This document shows, piece by piece, positions 11,850 through 23,541 of a stretch of 64,000 nucleotides of DNA. Under the pieces are notes generated by a model. The model made no database searches and was not told the origin of the DNA. It worked only from the letters and a program-made list of their open reading frames with translations. The position numbers were made by a program, and so were the translations under genes. Numbering within the stretch: the first letter of the stretch is position 1; every line of letters begins with the position of its first letter. This stretch comes from Neoarius graeffei (taxonomy: Eukaryota; Chordata; Actinopteri; Siluriformes; Ariidae): NCBI RefSeq assembly GCF_027579695.1, contig NC_083589.1:39843335-39907334 (forward strand), in the 5' to 3' direction.

Positions 11850-13169
11850 AGGGGAACTGAAGGGAAATTTTTTTATTATCAAAATTCTATTTATCTCATT
11901 TTATAAAATGTAAGAATGCATTTCTGACAGCTATTTTGTCACTGCTATAGCAAGTTATGAGTGTTTGAAATATGCTATGTAATATATCAGTCCATATGTC
12001 AAAGCAATGGCCGTAAACGAGATTCGCTGAGACCTGTGTGAGACCTGTGTGAGACATCGTAGGACAGAAGTAAAACGTACAGCGGAAATCAAAGTGACCA
12101 ACATCTGCCAACGTTGTCATAAGATGCGTGTGACTTCCTTCGAATGCTGACATGATCAAGCCGGAAGTTTTCCCTGTGTCTGAAATTGCTCCCTACTCAC
12201 TATATAGTGGGGACACCATTTTGTAGTGCTGTCCAAAACCTTAGTGAGGATTATGTGGGAAATACGCTCAGTATAATATGTCTCATCTCATCTCATTATC
12301 TCTAGCCACTTTATCCTTCTACAGGGTCGCAGGCAAGCTGGAGCCTATCCCAGCTGACTATGGGCGAAAGGCGGGGTACACCCTGGACAAGTCGCCAGGT
12401 CATCACAGGGCTGACACATAGACACAGACAACCATTCACACTCACATTCACACCTACAGTCAATTTAGAGTCACCAGTTAACCTAACCTGCATGTCTTTG
12501 GACTGTGGGGGAAACCGGAGCACCCGGAGGAAACCCACGCGGACATGGGGAGAACATGCAAACTCCGCACAGAAAGGCCCTCGCCAGCCCCGGGGCTCGA
12601 ACCCAGGACCTTCTTGCTGTGAGGCGACAGCGCTAACCACTACACCACCGTGCCGCCCCAGTATAATATGTATTTATCACAAAAATACATGCATGTATTT
12701 ATTATTTTGAAAACCCACCAGCCACCTGATCTGGCACGTTTTAATTGTGCGACAGTAATGACGTAAATACCAGCGCAATGGACTCGTCCTTATCCTGTCG
12801 TCTTTCCAACTCTTCTCTACTCCACATTGGCTTGAAGTCGTATGGAATAATTTCCATCACTGATGAAGCTGGCAAATCTTGAAATTAATCTAAATCGGAA
12901 TGATATGGCGATCTGGCCGCTGTGTAAACAGTTTTCAAAATGGTGGTGCTGACACTTCACGTTTGAAGTCTCGCACAAGTCTCGTGAAGATCGCGCGGAT
13001 AAGCGACGCCTGCCGTGGACCAAACGAACTACATTCAACATGGCTAAAACCGACAAGGCTGATAAGGGCCAACACAAGCCACGATATAAGGGTAATAAAA
13101 CCGAAAACGTAATTGAATAACACATTAATTAAGAAATAAAGCAAGTTTAAAAATGACTTCAGTTCCCCT
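11850..13169. mobile_element. TTAA-target DNA element with AGGGGAACTGAAG termini
   Basis: The ends AGGGGAACTGAAG and CTTCAGTTCCCCT are perfect inverted repeats, each flanked directly by TTAA (11846-11849 and 13170-13173). That points to a piggyBac- or Kolobok-type element. Near the right end an ATG at about 13039 opens a short frame MAKTDKADKGQHKPRYK followed by a GGTAAT donor-like site, which could be a remnant first exon. A SINE interrupts the element at 12282-12658. Confidence 0.8.
12282..12658 (-). mobile_element. SINE family S inserted in the TTAA element
   Basis: Full-length minus-strand copy flanked by the exact duplication CAGTATAATATGT at 12269-12281 and 12659-12671. It lies wholly inside the TTAA element at 11850-13169 and so is younger than it. 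Confidence 0.94.
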
Positions 13170-13173
13170 TTAA

Positions 13174-14410
13174 GTTATTTTTCAAGATAAAAAAGGTAAA
13201 AACACAGAGCCAAGGATTGGTACAATTTGATGCCTTTACCAGTGTCATTGTAACTGACAAGGGAGAGAGGAACACCACCCTTCCCACCCAGACAGTGTGG
13301 CCAAGTTTGGGATCCTGGATTCCTTGCCATGCTGGATGTAACACCGTCATTATTTTCACTGCAGTCTCCTTATGACAGACTGAAAGCTTTTGCTGATACA
13401 CTATTCTGGAGCCCTGCATATTTATCTTCTTTCAGATCAATCAAATCATTCGAATAATTTACAGACTATCTCTAAAAAAGTGAATTCGAATCCGAATGCT
13501 GATGCTGCTCACGCTTCTGTTCATTTCAGCTTTTACTTAGCTGGAAATGGTGCCACTGCTTCATTCCGTACACAAAGGAGTGAATTAATTCCTTATCATG
13601 AAGATGAACTCTCCGCTCAGCACAGTTGCATGATTACCATTTTGCCTACTCAAGTGGAAGAACAAACAAACACTCGTTTATAGGCCATCAGGCTCGTGAG
13701 GCATTAGTCATCAGTAGATGAGGAGGATGTTCAAGGAACACGCAACACTCCAGGGACTGCTGTCAAATCAAGATCTGAGATCAGGTTTAGCGGATTCCAG
13801 AGGATGAAATTTTTATGGAATTTAAAAAAAAAAGGCCCTAGAACTTTACATTGTGCAGAATCGTGCATTTATTATTGAAATGTTAACCTTGGTTTAACTG
13901 TACTGCATGTAGTCATAATAATAAAAACAGGTCTAATAAATGGGTTGTGCATTTTGCTACAAGGATGAAAGCATTTTTTTAAGAAAAAATTAATTTAAAA
14001 AGTTAACACAGTGAATTCATCAGAACCCCCACGCCATGGTTTTCATTTAAGAACACTTTATTACACCTTCACAGCTCTTAGACTGCGGCAAAGATGGGAG
14101 ACCAAACGATAGTGTAAGATGTACACAAGCATTTATTTACAAAAAAAAAACCTACAATGGAGGAAAATGTAAAATGTCAGTAATCAGTAGTATAATCATG
14201 TGGGTATGTGGGTGTCAAGAAAACAAAACAAACAGAACAGAACTGAAAGGAAGCTGTGGCTACAATGAAGAGAGAATGCGATCCGCAGGATGGGGATCTT
14301 TTTATAGAGACCACACCAGGCCCAGGTGTGTCTCATAATGAAGACGACCCTCCCACGATCCGGAACCTGCAAAGCAAAGCAAAGCAAAGCAGCAGAAGGA
14401 AAACACAGGA
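13174..14410. other. No gene recognised
   Basis: Mixed AT-rich DNA. The frame at 13390-13683 (97 codons) has ordinary composition, no domain and no flanking splice signals that convince me. Poly(A) runs occur near 13829 and 14141. Confidence 0.35.
14371..14390 (+). repeat. (AAAGC)4 microsatellite
   Basis: Four exact AAAGC units, just left of MITE family B copy 2. Confidence 0.9.
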
Positions 14411-14414
14411 TTAA

Positions 14415-15059
14415 TATAGGCCAAGTTTACATTAGACCGTATCTGTCTCGTTTTCTTCACGGATGCACTGTCCGTTTACATTAAAACGCCTGGAAACGCC
14501 GGGAAACGGGAATCCGCCAGCGTCCACGTATTCAATCCAGATCGTGTCTGATCCGGTGCTGTGTAAACATTGAGAATACGCGGATACGCTGTGCTGAGCT
14601 CTACCTGGCGTCTCATTGGACAACGTCACTGTGACATCCACCTTCCTGATTCGCTGGCGTTGGTCATGTGATGCGACTGCTGAAAAACGGCGCGGACTTC
14701 CGCCTTGTATCACCTTTCATTAAAGAGTATAAAAGTAGTAAGTGGTAAGTGGTAAGTGACGCGCATGCCCGACATGCACTGAGATCACACACACAGTGGC
14801 TCAGTCCCGAATCACTGCTCATGCACTCCACTCGTGCGCTCTGTGAGCTGCGCAGGGCCGGAGTGCACACCCTCCAGAGGGCACTCGCTGTTCAGGGCAG
14901 AGTGATTTGGAGCGCAGGATGCCTGCGGAGCCGAGCGTATCCGTGTATTGGCGTTGCTGTGTGCACGCGAATCATGTATTGGCGTTGCTGTGTGCACACT
15001 AATCGTTTTAAAAACGTTAATCTGATGATCTGCTGATACGGTCTAATGTAAACCCCACC
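14415..15059 (-). mobile_element. TTAA-target MITE family B, copy 2 (reverse)
   Basis: Same element as at 9703-10414 in opposite orientation: begins TATAGGCCAAGTTTACATTA and ends TCTAATGTAAACCCCACC. TTAA flanks both sides exactly (14411-14414 and 15060-15063). Both copies share internal text such as GCCAGCGAATCAGGAAGGTG. Copy 2 contains the duplicated motif CATGTATTGGCGTTGCTGTG near 14970. Confidence 0.87.
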
Positions 15060-15094
15060 TTAATGGAGTGGCAGGATCGTCATACTTGGAACAT

Positions 15095-15443
15095 CCATCC
15101 ATTATCTGTAACTGCTTATCCTGTTCTGCAGGCAAGCTGGAGCCTATCCCAGCTGACTATGGGCGAGAGGCAGGGTACACCCTGGACAAGTCACCAGGTC
15201 ATCGCAGGGCTGACACAGAGACACAAACATCCATTCACATCTATAGTCAATTTAGAGCCACCAATTAGCCTAACCTGCATGCCTTTGGACTGTGAGGGAA
15301 ACCAGAGCACCCAGAGGAAACCCATGCAGACATGGGGAGAACATGCAAACTCCACACAGAAAGGCCCTTGTCAGCCGCTGGGCTTGAACCCAGAACCTTT
15401 TTGCTGTGGCGACAGTGCTAACCACTACACCACCGTGCCACCC
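15095..15443 (-). mobile_element. SINE family S, diverged copy
   Basis: Minus-strand copy flanked by TACTTGGAACAT at 15083-15094 and 15444-15455. Its many substitutions relative to its neighbours suggest an older insertion. Its tail reads CCATCCATT instead of CTCATCTCAT, marking a different tail subfamily. Confidence 0.92.
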
Positions 15444-15581
15444 TACTTGGAACATGTAAAAAATATTTATATTCTCCGAGCAACTATTACAATGGGCTAG
15501 GATCCACTCGAGCTCTTTATCCACATTAGTAACCCCAGGATACATGAATACACATGAATATACTGTACAGGATTATCTCAT

Positions 15582-15949
15582 CTCATCATCTCTAGCCGCT
15601 TTATCCTGTTCTACAGGGTCGCAAGCAAGCTGGAGCCTATCCCAGCTGACTACGGGCGAAAGGCGGGGTACACCCTGGACAAGTCACCAGGTCATCACAG
15701 GGCTGACACATAGACACAGACAACCATTCACACTCACATTCACACCTACAGTCAATTTAGAGTCACCAGTTAACCTAACCTGCATGTCTTTGGACTGTGG
15801 GGGAAACCGGAGCACCCGGAGGAAACCCACACGGACACGGGGAGAACATGCAAACTCCACACAGAAAGGCCCTCGCTGGCCCCGGGGCTCGAACCCGGAC
15901 CTTCTTGCTGTGAGGTGACAGCGCTAACCACTACACCACCATGCCGCCC
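15582..15949 (-). mobile_element. SINE family S with a long target duplication
   Basis: Minus-strand copy flanked by a 19-bp exact duplication starting CTGTACAGGATTATC (15563-15581 and 15950-15968). It lies only about 120 bp from the previous SINE. Confidence 0.94.
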
Positions 15950-15968
15950 CTGTACAGGATTATCTCAT

Positions 15969-16920
15969 TCTGAAACACACATGCTTTCCTGCTATCCCCA
16001 ATAGCCTAACATTAGCTAATTGTTATTTCACCATAATGTTGTTGAGTGCATGTTGACTAATTCTCTGTAAAGGCAGCTCTGACAGTAGTTCCTATTGCAA
16101 GGTTTATAGCGGTGCAAAAGGATGTGTTGGGTTAGCTGGTTGCTAGTTTAGCAATAGTCCCAATAGGACCTTAGTCCCTTCCATATTTTAGTTCCATCTG
16201 GATTACAGTTCCACTTGGACTTTAAGAGACAAGGGAGACAAGGGTGAGGTAGACTAGCAATAGGCAGGGGTGTGTGATGCGCAAGCCCATAGCCTCTCCA
16301 CACCCAAGACCACTGTGTGTGGTGAAGAGCCACATCCTTCACAAGGTGCCTCTGTTTAAAACAGAACACAGTGGATCTAGAGGAGTAAACCTTGATAAAT
16401 AAATCCTGCTAGATCTATGGTAAGCAGTAGTTCAAGAAGCATTATCCACAGACTGATGCAATGGCTCTTGGAACAATGTAGTATTGTAGAGGATCCATAT
16501 CTGGACAATGGGATAGCGCAAATGTTCTAGTCAGTGGAGAACTGTAGAGCAACATGTGGAGTAGCGCCTCATGTTGACTAACCATGCGCAACCGAAACCC
16601 TACAATGGAACAATGGAAGGAAAGGATGTGGAGCGAAGCTCCATACTTTAGAGAATATGGTCATGCACTGACCTGATTTTTGATGGCTTTTGCGACCATA
16701 CGAAGTCCATATGTGTACCACCACAGGGAACCTGATCATAAGTGCAAGGTAAGGTATCTCATAAACACTTGACCACCAGACAATGAAATTTGTATCTTTA
16801 TTTACATAAGATAGATGTTTTTTTTTTAATCCAGTGCTTATTTTTAATTTGCTTTTTAAAAAATAACCTGGGATTGTTTATTAACACATTTTACACTCAT
16901 TGGGAGCTCCGCTTTTAGGC
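15969..16920. other. No gene recognised
   Basis: No repeat family, splice-bounded exon or RNA gene that I can support. The minus frame at 16148-16369 has no domain. Confidence 0.35.
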
Positions 16921-16924
16921 AGTG

Positions 16925-17600
16925 CCTAAATATATTTTTTTTTTCGCGGTCTGGTTTCCATCAAATCCTACTCTCTGATTGGCTGGCGAGCGGGTCCATA
17001 TCCTACGGTATGGACCCCGGATACGGACCTCTGGCGACTCGCTCGTTCACAACAACAACAAACATAGTAGCAATTTTTGTCAACATTTATTTTTGCATTT
17101 CTCAGGAGAATAGCATTAATTTTACAGCATGGATAGCGATAACGACAGTGTTCACAGTGAAAGCGAGTTTTACTACTCTGAGGAAGAAGAAATAAAAGAA
17201 AACATTTCAGGAGAAAGCTACAAACCTGCAACTTGCTAACGCCGAGCAAAAACATGGCTGAATCCTGAATGACTCAATTTTTCTATAAATAGGGACTACA
17301 TAGGCGGCAAAATGTAGTTTTTTTCCTGCCATGGAAGTGCACTTGTATACTGAGGAGGAAGCCATTTACATTACAGCCGTGAATGAGGATTCAAAATGGC
17401 GGCTCGGCTCGGTTTTCCTTTTCGGGCGCTCTCGTTTTCTGTTAAAATTTGGTAAAGAAAAAATATATATATATTATTGACCAGCTTAAGGTTGGTCTGT
17501 ATGGTGAAATACCGTGACCTCGGCCTTGAATACTGACCTCGGCCCAGTACTTTCAAGACCTCGGTCACGGTATTTCACGATACGGACCTCCCAGCTGGGA
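16925..17600 (+). mobile_element. DNA element family C, copy 1
   Basis: The same sequence recurs, reversed, at 41740-43375, and in part at 31870-33240. Shared landmarks are AATCAGAGAGTAGGATTTG/AGCCAATCAGAGCGC at one end, AACGAGCGAGTCGCC, and a terminal foldback built from CGGTATTTCACGATACGGACC and its complement. At 17129-17239 a 36-codon frame (MDSDNDSVHSESEFYY, acidic, Glu-rich) is probably the N-terminus of a lost element-encoded protein. Superfamily not resolved. Confidence 0.65.
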
Positions 17601-17602
17601 AA

Positions 17603-17606
<4 letters not shown>

Positions 17607-17661
<55 letters not shown>
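17607..17661. repeat. (AT)n microsatellite
   Basis: Pure AT/TA run of about 55 bases abutting the foldback end of family C copy 1. Confidence 0.97.
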
Positions 17662-17665
<4 letters not shown>

Positions 17666-18476
17666 CATGTTCAATACATTATTGGCTCAGCATTTGGCTG
17701 AAGCCAAGAGGCACCTGTCTGTATGTGTGCGTTTAACCAAGTTCGAGCGTGTTTAAGAATGTAATTGGTGTGCCAGCCTCAGGTAGCAATTCCACAGTCG
17801 CGGTGTGGCGCCACTGCATACTGACTATGTAGGCATCATGTTACATAACCTCAGGTCACACTGTAACCCTTGGTGGCTGAGTGATCTAGAGTGCTGTCTT
17901 GGACCAGAGCAGATTTTGCAATGTCGGTTCAAATTCTGGCGTTGACGTATTTCTAAGCGGCCTATTTTTTCTGTTTATGTACCATAGTTTCTATCACCCA
18001 ATCAGGCAAAGGTTGAACTCAGACCTGCACAGGTCTCTAGTTGTTTCTATTGTAACAGCTTATACAGGGAGTCATGTAGCAGACACGTCATATAAACAGA
18101 TTGCAGAATGGAAATAATCACTGGTTTCGTGAAGCTTTCTGTGAGAATACGTTTGTATGGAAAGTGTCTCGGGTGTATCAGGACTTCAGAGGACAGTCGG
18201 AGGTAAAGCTGTACCTTTTTCTGAAACAGGAAACTTGGACTTTGCGGTTTGTCAGTGACAAGTGGGGGCTTTTGTCTTATTAACTTCGAGAGAAAGAAAA
18301 AAAGGATCTGTTGAAGGAATTACTGTTTATAGATGTCATAAAGCAAATGACAGTAAGAACTATTTTCTTTCACAGATGTTCTACAACATTAAATGTTACT
18401 ATAAGCTACTATAAATGAATAAAAAGTATGATGTGGTACTCTTTAATAAATAAAAATTATAATTATAAACTGTTTG
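17662..18476. other. No protein gene; one tRNA-like segment
   Basis: Contains the degenerate tRNA-like head at 17873-17945. The frames at 17899-18117 and 18101-18283 have no domain. Confidence 0.35.
17873..17945 (+). repeat. Degenerate tRNA-like SINE head
   Basis: TGGTGGCTGAGTGATCTAGAG resembles a Pol III A box, and GGTTCAAATTCTGG resembles a B box, at tRNA-like spacing. No intact cloverleaf or CCA context is seen. I read it as a remnant of a tRNA-derived SINE of a family different from S. Confidence 0.5.
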
Positions 18477-18479
18477 CTT

Positions 18480-19351
18480 GTGAGTCTGTCTGTTAACAGT
18501 CTAGCGTCTAGACAGTTTTACCGATTGACTTCAAATTTTCAGGTTAGGTGGGAAATGGTCCGTAGATTACCTGATTAAATTTGGGGGGTAATCGGATCAA
18601 GGTCAAGGTCACCGGAAAGGTCAAAATCTTTTTTTTTTGCGATAATTTTCTTCAAATTCATCAGTTTGACTTCAAACCAAAATCAAAATGTGCATCTTTC
18701 AATTCTGCTTCCAACCATATGCTGCATGATGGGATAGCTTGGACAGTCTCTGTAGCAGTTAGAGGTTAAAGGTCAGGGGGGTCAAGGTCATCAGTCAAAA
18801 TAACATTTTCCATTATAACTGAAAAACGGTTGCCGATAGACAGATCTTTACTATTATGAGCATATAGGAACTCCCATATGGCCTTTCATTTGGCATCATG
18901 ATCTTTGACCTTGAGTGACCTTGAAAGGTCAAACTCAAGGTCATGTATTTTCAGAGGGCTGTAACTTGAAAACGGTTGATGGTAGACAGATATTTACCCT
19001 TATCAACTTGTAGAAAGTGCCATATGGGCTTTCATTTGGCACCTTGATCTTTGACCTTGAGTAACCTTGAAAATTCCATCTCAAGGTCATGAATTTTCAA
19101 AGGACTATAACTTTAAAATGGTTAATGATAGCCAGATGTTTACCATTATCAACATATAAGAAGTCCCATATGGGCTTTCAGTTGCCACCATGACCTTTGA
19201 CCTTGAATGACTTTGAAATGTCAAACTCAAGGTCATGGATTTTCATAGGACTATAACGTGACAGCTGATGATTGAGAAATATTACCATTATCAACATATA
19301 GGTATAAAATAAGTGCTGCCAGGTGAGGTTTGTTTTGCCTGGTAACACTTG
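18480..19351 (+). mobile_element. AGGTCA-rich repeat element (family A), copy 1
   Basis: An internal unit of about 140-150 bp is repeated about three to four times between 18770 and 19290. Each unit carries TGACCTTGAGTGACCTTGA followed by CTCAAGGTCATG, and a CCATATGGGCTTTCA landmark. The right end, GGTTTGTTTTGCCTGGTAACACTTG, recurs inverted at 30891 and 57232. TCAAGGTCA is the extended half-site bound by NR5A/ERR-type nuclear receptors. No coding potential is seen. Widespread in fish as far as I recall; class not resolved. Confidence 0.7.
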
Positions 19352-20480
19352 TTAACTCATATATAGCATTCCCTGAATCAGTTTTATGAAAAGTGTGATG
19401 AGAAATGTATCACTTTTAAAAAAAAAAAGGGGGGGGAGCATCATCTTTGGAGTTCTGGAGTGCTTTCAACGTGCTGTTTGCTTCTAAACCAAAAACATTA
19501 ATATAATTTCAAAGAAAACAATATTAGCAATATTTCCAAGCAGCAGATCCAACTTACCAGTTTCTTAATTTCAGCAACTGTTTACTTTTTTATGGCTCAC
19601 AAATTTCCTTCTTCTTCAGTCAGAACACAGTTACCTGGAATTGTCCTCAACATGAGCAGATGGGATGGAGTTTGGTTGGGAAAGTTTGAAATCCCGACCC
19701 ATTTTAATTGCAATTGCAATTCTCATTGCAGACAGTAGAGGGCTCTAGAAATGACAAATAGCTCCTTTAAAACTTAAAAGCACCACTTGTTACACTAACA
19801 ATATTAACATCCTGCTTGTAAAAGGTAAAATTTTAGTCGCTGTGTCATTATTAACATTGCCAAATAAAATCTGAAATGTGTTTTAGAGACTGAGATCTGT
19901 TAAGAGAGAGTCTTCAATTCCTTTAATGTGTTTTTAAAACTCAAATACTTGTCCCAGACTGTGTAATAGCTTTAACACTACTTTGCCAGCAGGACATGAA
20001 GTATTTTTACATATATGAATTATTAATTGATGTAAATCATATGATTGAATTAATTCCAGACTGAAATCTCTCGACTCAAACTACATTTGATCTAAACACG
20101 GTTTTTAGTAAGCTGTTATCTAACAACTTTTTGAGATCTTTCAGACCATGAATGCTCATCTGTGCTCAACTTTGTGTGTTAGAGGAAATCCAGATGAAAA
20201 GGCTGGTCTAGTTTAGCCCTTTTAGTACCAAAAGCAGCCACTAGAAGGCATTTGACTGATTTTTGACTGACTGCACTTAAGAGAACAAACTGTCTCCAGA
20301 TCCATCCCATCCTTGACTAATCAGAGACATCTCTCCATCAGCTCCCTGAAAAGCCATAACCCCAGGAAACAAAAAAACTGCACAAAATCAGAGCTTCAAA
20401 TTTATATATGTCATTCAATAAACACAAATAACCTTAAAAGCAAAAGGGTTGCAAAAGTTTCCATCCAGCTATTAATGAAT

Positions 20481-20511
<31 letters not shown>

Positions 20512-21188
20512 TTCATTAAAGACACCCTCGAAGAGAATTTGCCTGGATTTAATATGCAAAATCCCCCCCCCCCCCCCTTATTCTATACAATACACTTGTA
20601 TAGGATAATGATGGTTTAGATTGTTTCATTTTCATCAAAATTATTGTACTTCTCATGAGTTGCCTTCTGAAAGAGCTTCAGGGAGTATGAAAATGATCAC
20701 AGAGACTGATCTACACATTTTCCTCTTTTGAATATTAATCGAAAGTAATAACCATATATAATGTTTTTAATCCTGATACATAATATAACTAACAAACTGA
20801 AACATTTTCAGTCCTGTGCCAAAGTGCACGCAGACAGATAACATACATTTTGCTCCATTAAGAGCGGCCAATTAAATTTCCTCTTAATTTGTCCATTCAC
20901 TCCTGTAATTACTCTATATGACAGTTAACTAATTGTGCATAATTAGGGTTTCACTTATCTGTGGTGCCTGATTGACATTTAAGCATGTCTTGTGAGCAGA
21001 TCTGCAATTAGAAATGCAGGCAGAAAAATTATAATCATGGTGCCGTGATTTAATTAAAAAACTAACAAGGATGAAGACGTTGATCCAATTTCAAGTGAAG
21101 GTGAGGGGTGCTGAAAAGAGCTCTGGTGCAACAGCGGGTACAGAGGAGTTCAAAATGATTTCATTTTCAGTCATAAAAGAAACTGACA
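19352..21188. other. No gene recognised
   Basis: AT-rich stretch with an A10/G8 junction near 19419-19437, a C15 run near 20564-20578 and the TTTA microsatellite. No supported exon. Confidence 0.4.
20479..20512 (+). repeat. (TTTA)n microsatellite
   Basis: About eight TTTA units. Confidence 0.95.
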
Positions 21189-21315
21189 TACAGTAGTATG
21201 CAAAAAAAAAATAGGCATGTGCAAAGAAATGCTGTCAACCAAAAATGGCTTTAAAAATAATGAAATGAAATTTTTCAACAGAAAAAAAATACTGTAAACT
21301 TATTGTAAGCCATTA

Positions 21316-22927
21316 CACAGTAGTGCTTGAAAGTTTGTGAACTCTTTAGAATTTTCTATATTTCTGCATAAATATGACCTAAAACATCATCAAATTTTCA
21401 TACAAGTTCTAAAAGTAGATAAAGAGAACCCAGTTAAACAAATGAGACAAAAATATTATACTTGGTCATTTATTTATTGAGGAAAAAGATCCAATATTAC
21501 ATATCTGTGAGTGGCAAAAGTATGTGAACCTCTAGGATTAGCAGTTAATTTGAAGGTGAAATGAGAGTCAGGTGTTTTCAATCAGTGGGATGACAATCAG
21601 GTGTGAGTGGGCACCCTGTTTTATTTAAAGAACAGGGATCTATCAAAGTCTGATCTTCACAACACATGTTTGTGGAAGTGTATCATGGCACGAACAAAGG
21701 AGATTTCTGAGGACCTCAGAAAAAGCGTTGTTGATGCTCATCAGGCTGGAAAAGTTTACAAAACCATCTCTAAAGAGTTTGGACTCCACCAATCCACAGT
21801 CAGACAGATTGTGTACAAATGGAGGAAATTTAAGACCATTGTTACCCTCCCCAGGAGTGGTCAACCAACAAAGATCACTCCAAGAGCAAGGCGTGTAATA
21901 GTCGGTGAGGTCACAAAGGACCCCAGGACCCCTTCTAAGCAACTGAAGGCCTCTCTCACATTGGCTAATGTTAATGTTCATGAGTCCACCATCAGGAGAA
22001 CACTGAACAACAATGGTGTGCATGGCAGGGTTGCAAGGAGAAAGCTACTACTCTCCAAAAAGAACAGTGCTGCTCGTATGCAGTTTGTTAAAGATCACGT
22101 GGACAAGCCAGAAGCCTACTGGAAAAATGTTCTTTGGACGGATGAGACCAAAATAGAACTTTTTGGTTTAAATGAGAAACATTATGTTTGGAGAAAGGAA
22201 AACACTGCATTCCAGCATAAGAACCTTATCCCATCTGTGAAACATGTTGGTGGTGGTATCATGGTTTGGGCCTGTTTTACTGCATCTGGGCCAGGACGGC
22301 TTGCCATCATTGATGGAACAATGAATTCTGAATTATACCAGCGAATTCTAAAGGAAAATGTCAGGACATCTGTCCATGAACTGAATCTCAGGAGATGGTG
22401 GGTTATGCAGCGAGACAACGACCCTAAGCACACAAGTCGTTCTACCAAAGAATGGTTAAAGAAGAATAAAGTTAATGTTTTGGAATGGCCAAGTCAAAAT
22501 CCTGACCTTAATCCAGTCGAAATGTTGTGGAAGGACCTGAAGCGAGCAGTTCATGTGAGGAAACCCACCAACACCCCAGAGCTGAAGCTGTTCTGTATGG
22601 AGGAATGGGCTAAAATTCCTCCAAGCCGGTGTGCAGGATGGATCAACAGTTACCGCAAACGTTTAGTTGCAGTTATTGCTGCACAAGGGGGTCACACCAG
22701 ATACTGGAAGCAAAGGTTCACATACTTTTGCCACTCACAGATATGTAATATTGGATCTTTTTCCTCAATAAATAAATGACCAAGTCTAATATTTTTGTCT
22801 CATTTGTTTAACTGGGTTCTCTTTATCTACTTTTAGGATTTGTGTGAAAATCTGATGATGTTTTAGGTCATATTTATGCAGAAATATAGAAAATTCTAAA
22901 GGGTTCACAAACTTTCAAGCACCACTG
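21316..22927 (+). mobile_element. Tc1-like DNA transposon, structurally complete
   Basis: Long inverted repeats of about 214 bp (21318-21531 and 22714-22927) differ at only about seven positions by eye, so the copy is relatively young. The right end meets TA at 22928-22929. On the left, TA occurs at 21314-21315 followed by two extra bases (CA) before CAGTAGTGC. The outer termini read CAGTRGTGCTTGAAAGTTTG. It encloses one uninterrupted transposase gene in the same orientation and sits inside an older MITE. Confidence 0.95.
21685..22779 (+). CDS. Tc1/mariner transposase, intact reading frame
   Basis: This DDE transposase would bind the element's inverted repeats and catalyse cut-and-paste movement into TA sites in the nucleus. 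The frame is open from 21607, but I choose ATG 21685 (MARTKEISEDLRK), the usual Tc1 start, giving 364 residues with no stop or frameshift. Residues 1-120 form the paired-like DNA-binding region, with the hook-like LPRSGQP at 55-61. The catalytic triad is in place: D153 (LWTDET), D244 (QRDNDPKH) and E279 (QNPDLNPVE), spacing DD34E, matching Sleeping Beauty numbering as I recall it. A glycine-rich GGGIMVWACF follows at about 189-198. The C-terminus runs into the right inverted repeat, as is usual. Expression is not shown by the sequence. Confidence 0.95.
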   Translation: MARTKEISEDLRKSVVDAHQAGKVYKTISKEFGLHQSTVRQIVYKWRKFKTIVTLPRSGQPTKITPRARRVIVGEVTKDPRTPSKQLKASLTLANVNVHESTIRRTLNNNGVHGRVARRKLLLSKKNSAARMQFVKDHVDKPEAYWKNVLWTDETKIELFGLNEKHYVWRKENTAFQHKNLIPSVKHVGGGIMVWACFTASGPGRLAIIDGTMNSELYQRILKENVRTSVHELNLRRWWVMQRDNDPKHTSRSTKEWLKKNKVNVLEWPSQNPDLNPVEMLWKDLKRAVHVRKPTNTPELKLFCMEEWAKIPPSRCAGWINSYRKRLVAVIAAQGGHTRYWKQRFTYFCHSQICNIGSFSSINK

Positions 22928-23164
22928 TAAATGAAACAAAGTCAATATTTGGTGTGAGACGATCCTTTGCTTTAAAAAAAAATAGTAGTCTCAGGTACAG
23001 TAAGTGCAGTTTGATAAGGAAATGAGCTGAAGGTTTTACTGAGCATCTTCCAGAACCAGCCACAGTTCTTCTGGACACTTTGACTGTCACACTCGCTTCT
23101 TCATTTCACACCAAAACCCAGCAGCCTTCATTATGTTTTCTTTTTTAATCTGAAAAGTGCTCTG

Positions 23165-23541
23165 GGGCGGCACAGTGGTGAAGTGGTTAGCGCTGTCGCC
23201 TCACAGCAAGAAGGTCCGGGTTCGAGCCCCGTGGCCAGCGAGGGCCTTTCTGTGCGGAGTTTGCGTGTTCTCCCCGTGTCCGTGTGGGTTTCCTCCGGGT
23301 GCTCCGGTTTCCCCCACACTCCAAAGACATGCAGGTTAGGTTAACTGGTGACTCTAAATTGACCGTAGGTGTGAATGTGAGTGTGAATGGTTGTCTGTGT
23401 CTATGTGTCAGCCCTGTGATGACCTGGCGACTTGTCCAGGGTGTACCCCGCCTTTCGCCCGTAGTCAGCTGGGATAGGCTCCAGCTTGCCTGCGACCCTG
23501 TAGAACAGGATAAAGCGGCTAGAGATAATGAGATGAGATGA
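23165..23541 (+). mobile_element. SINE family S inserted in the MITE
   Basis: Full-length copy flanked by the exact 13-bp duplication GAAAAGTGCTCTG (23152-23164 and 23542-23554). The uninterrupted MITE at 59456 has one copy of this target (GAAAAGTGCTCTC), confirming the empty site. Confidence 0.95.

Noticed and set aside
22182..22448. Minus-strand frames inside the Tc1 transposase gene
   Set aside because: Overlap the strongly supported plus-strand DDE transposase; shadows.
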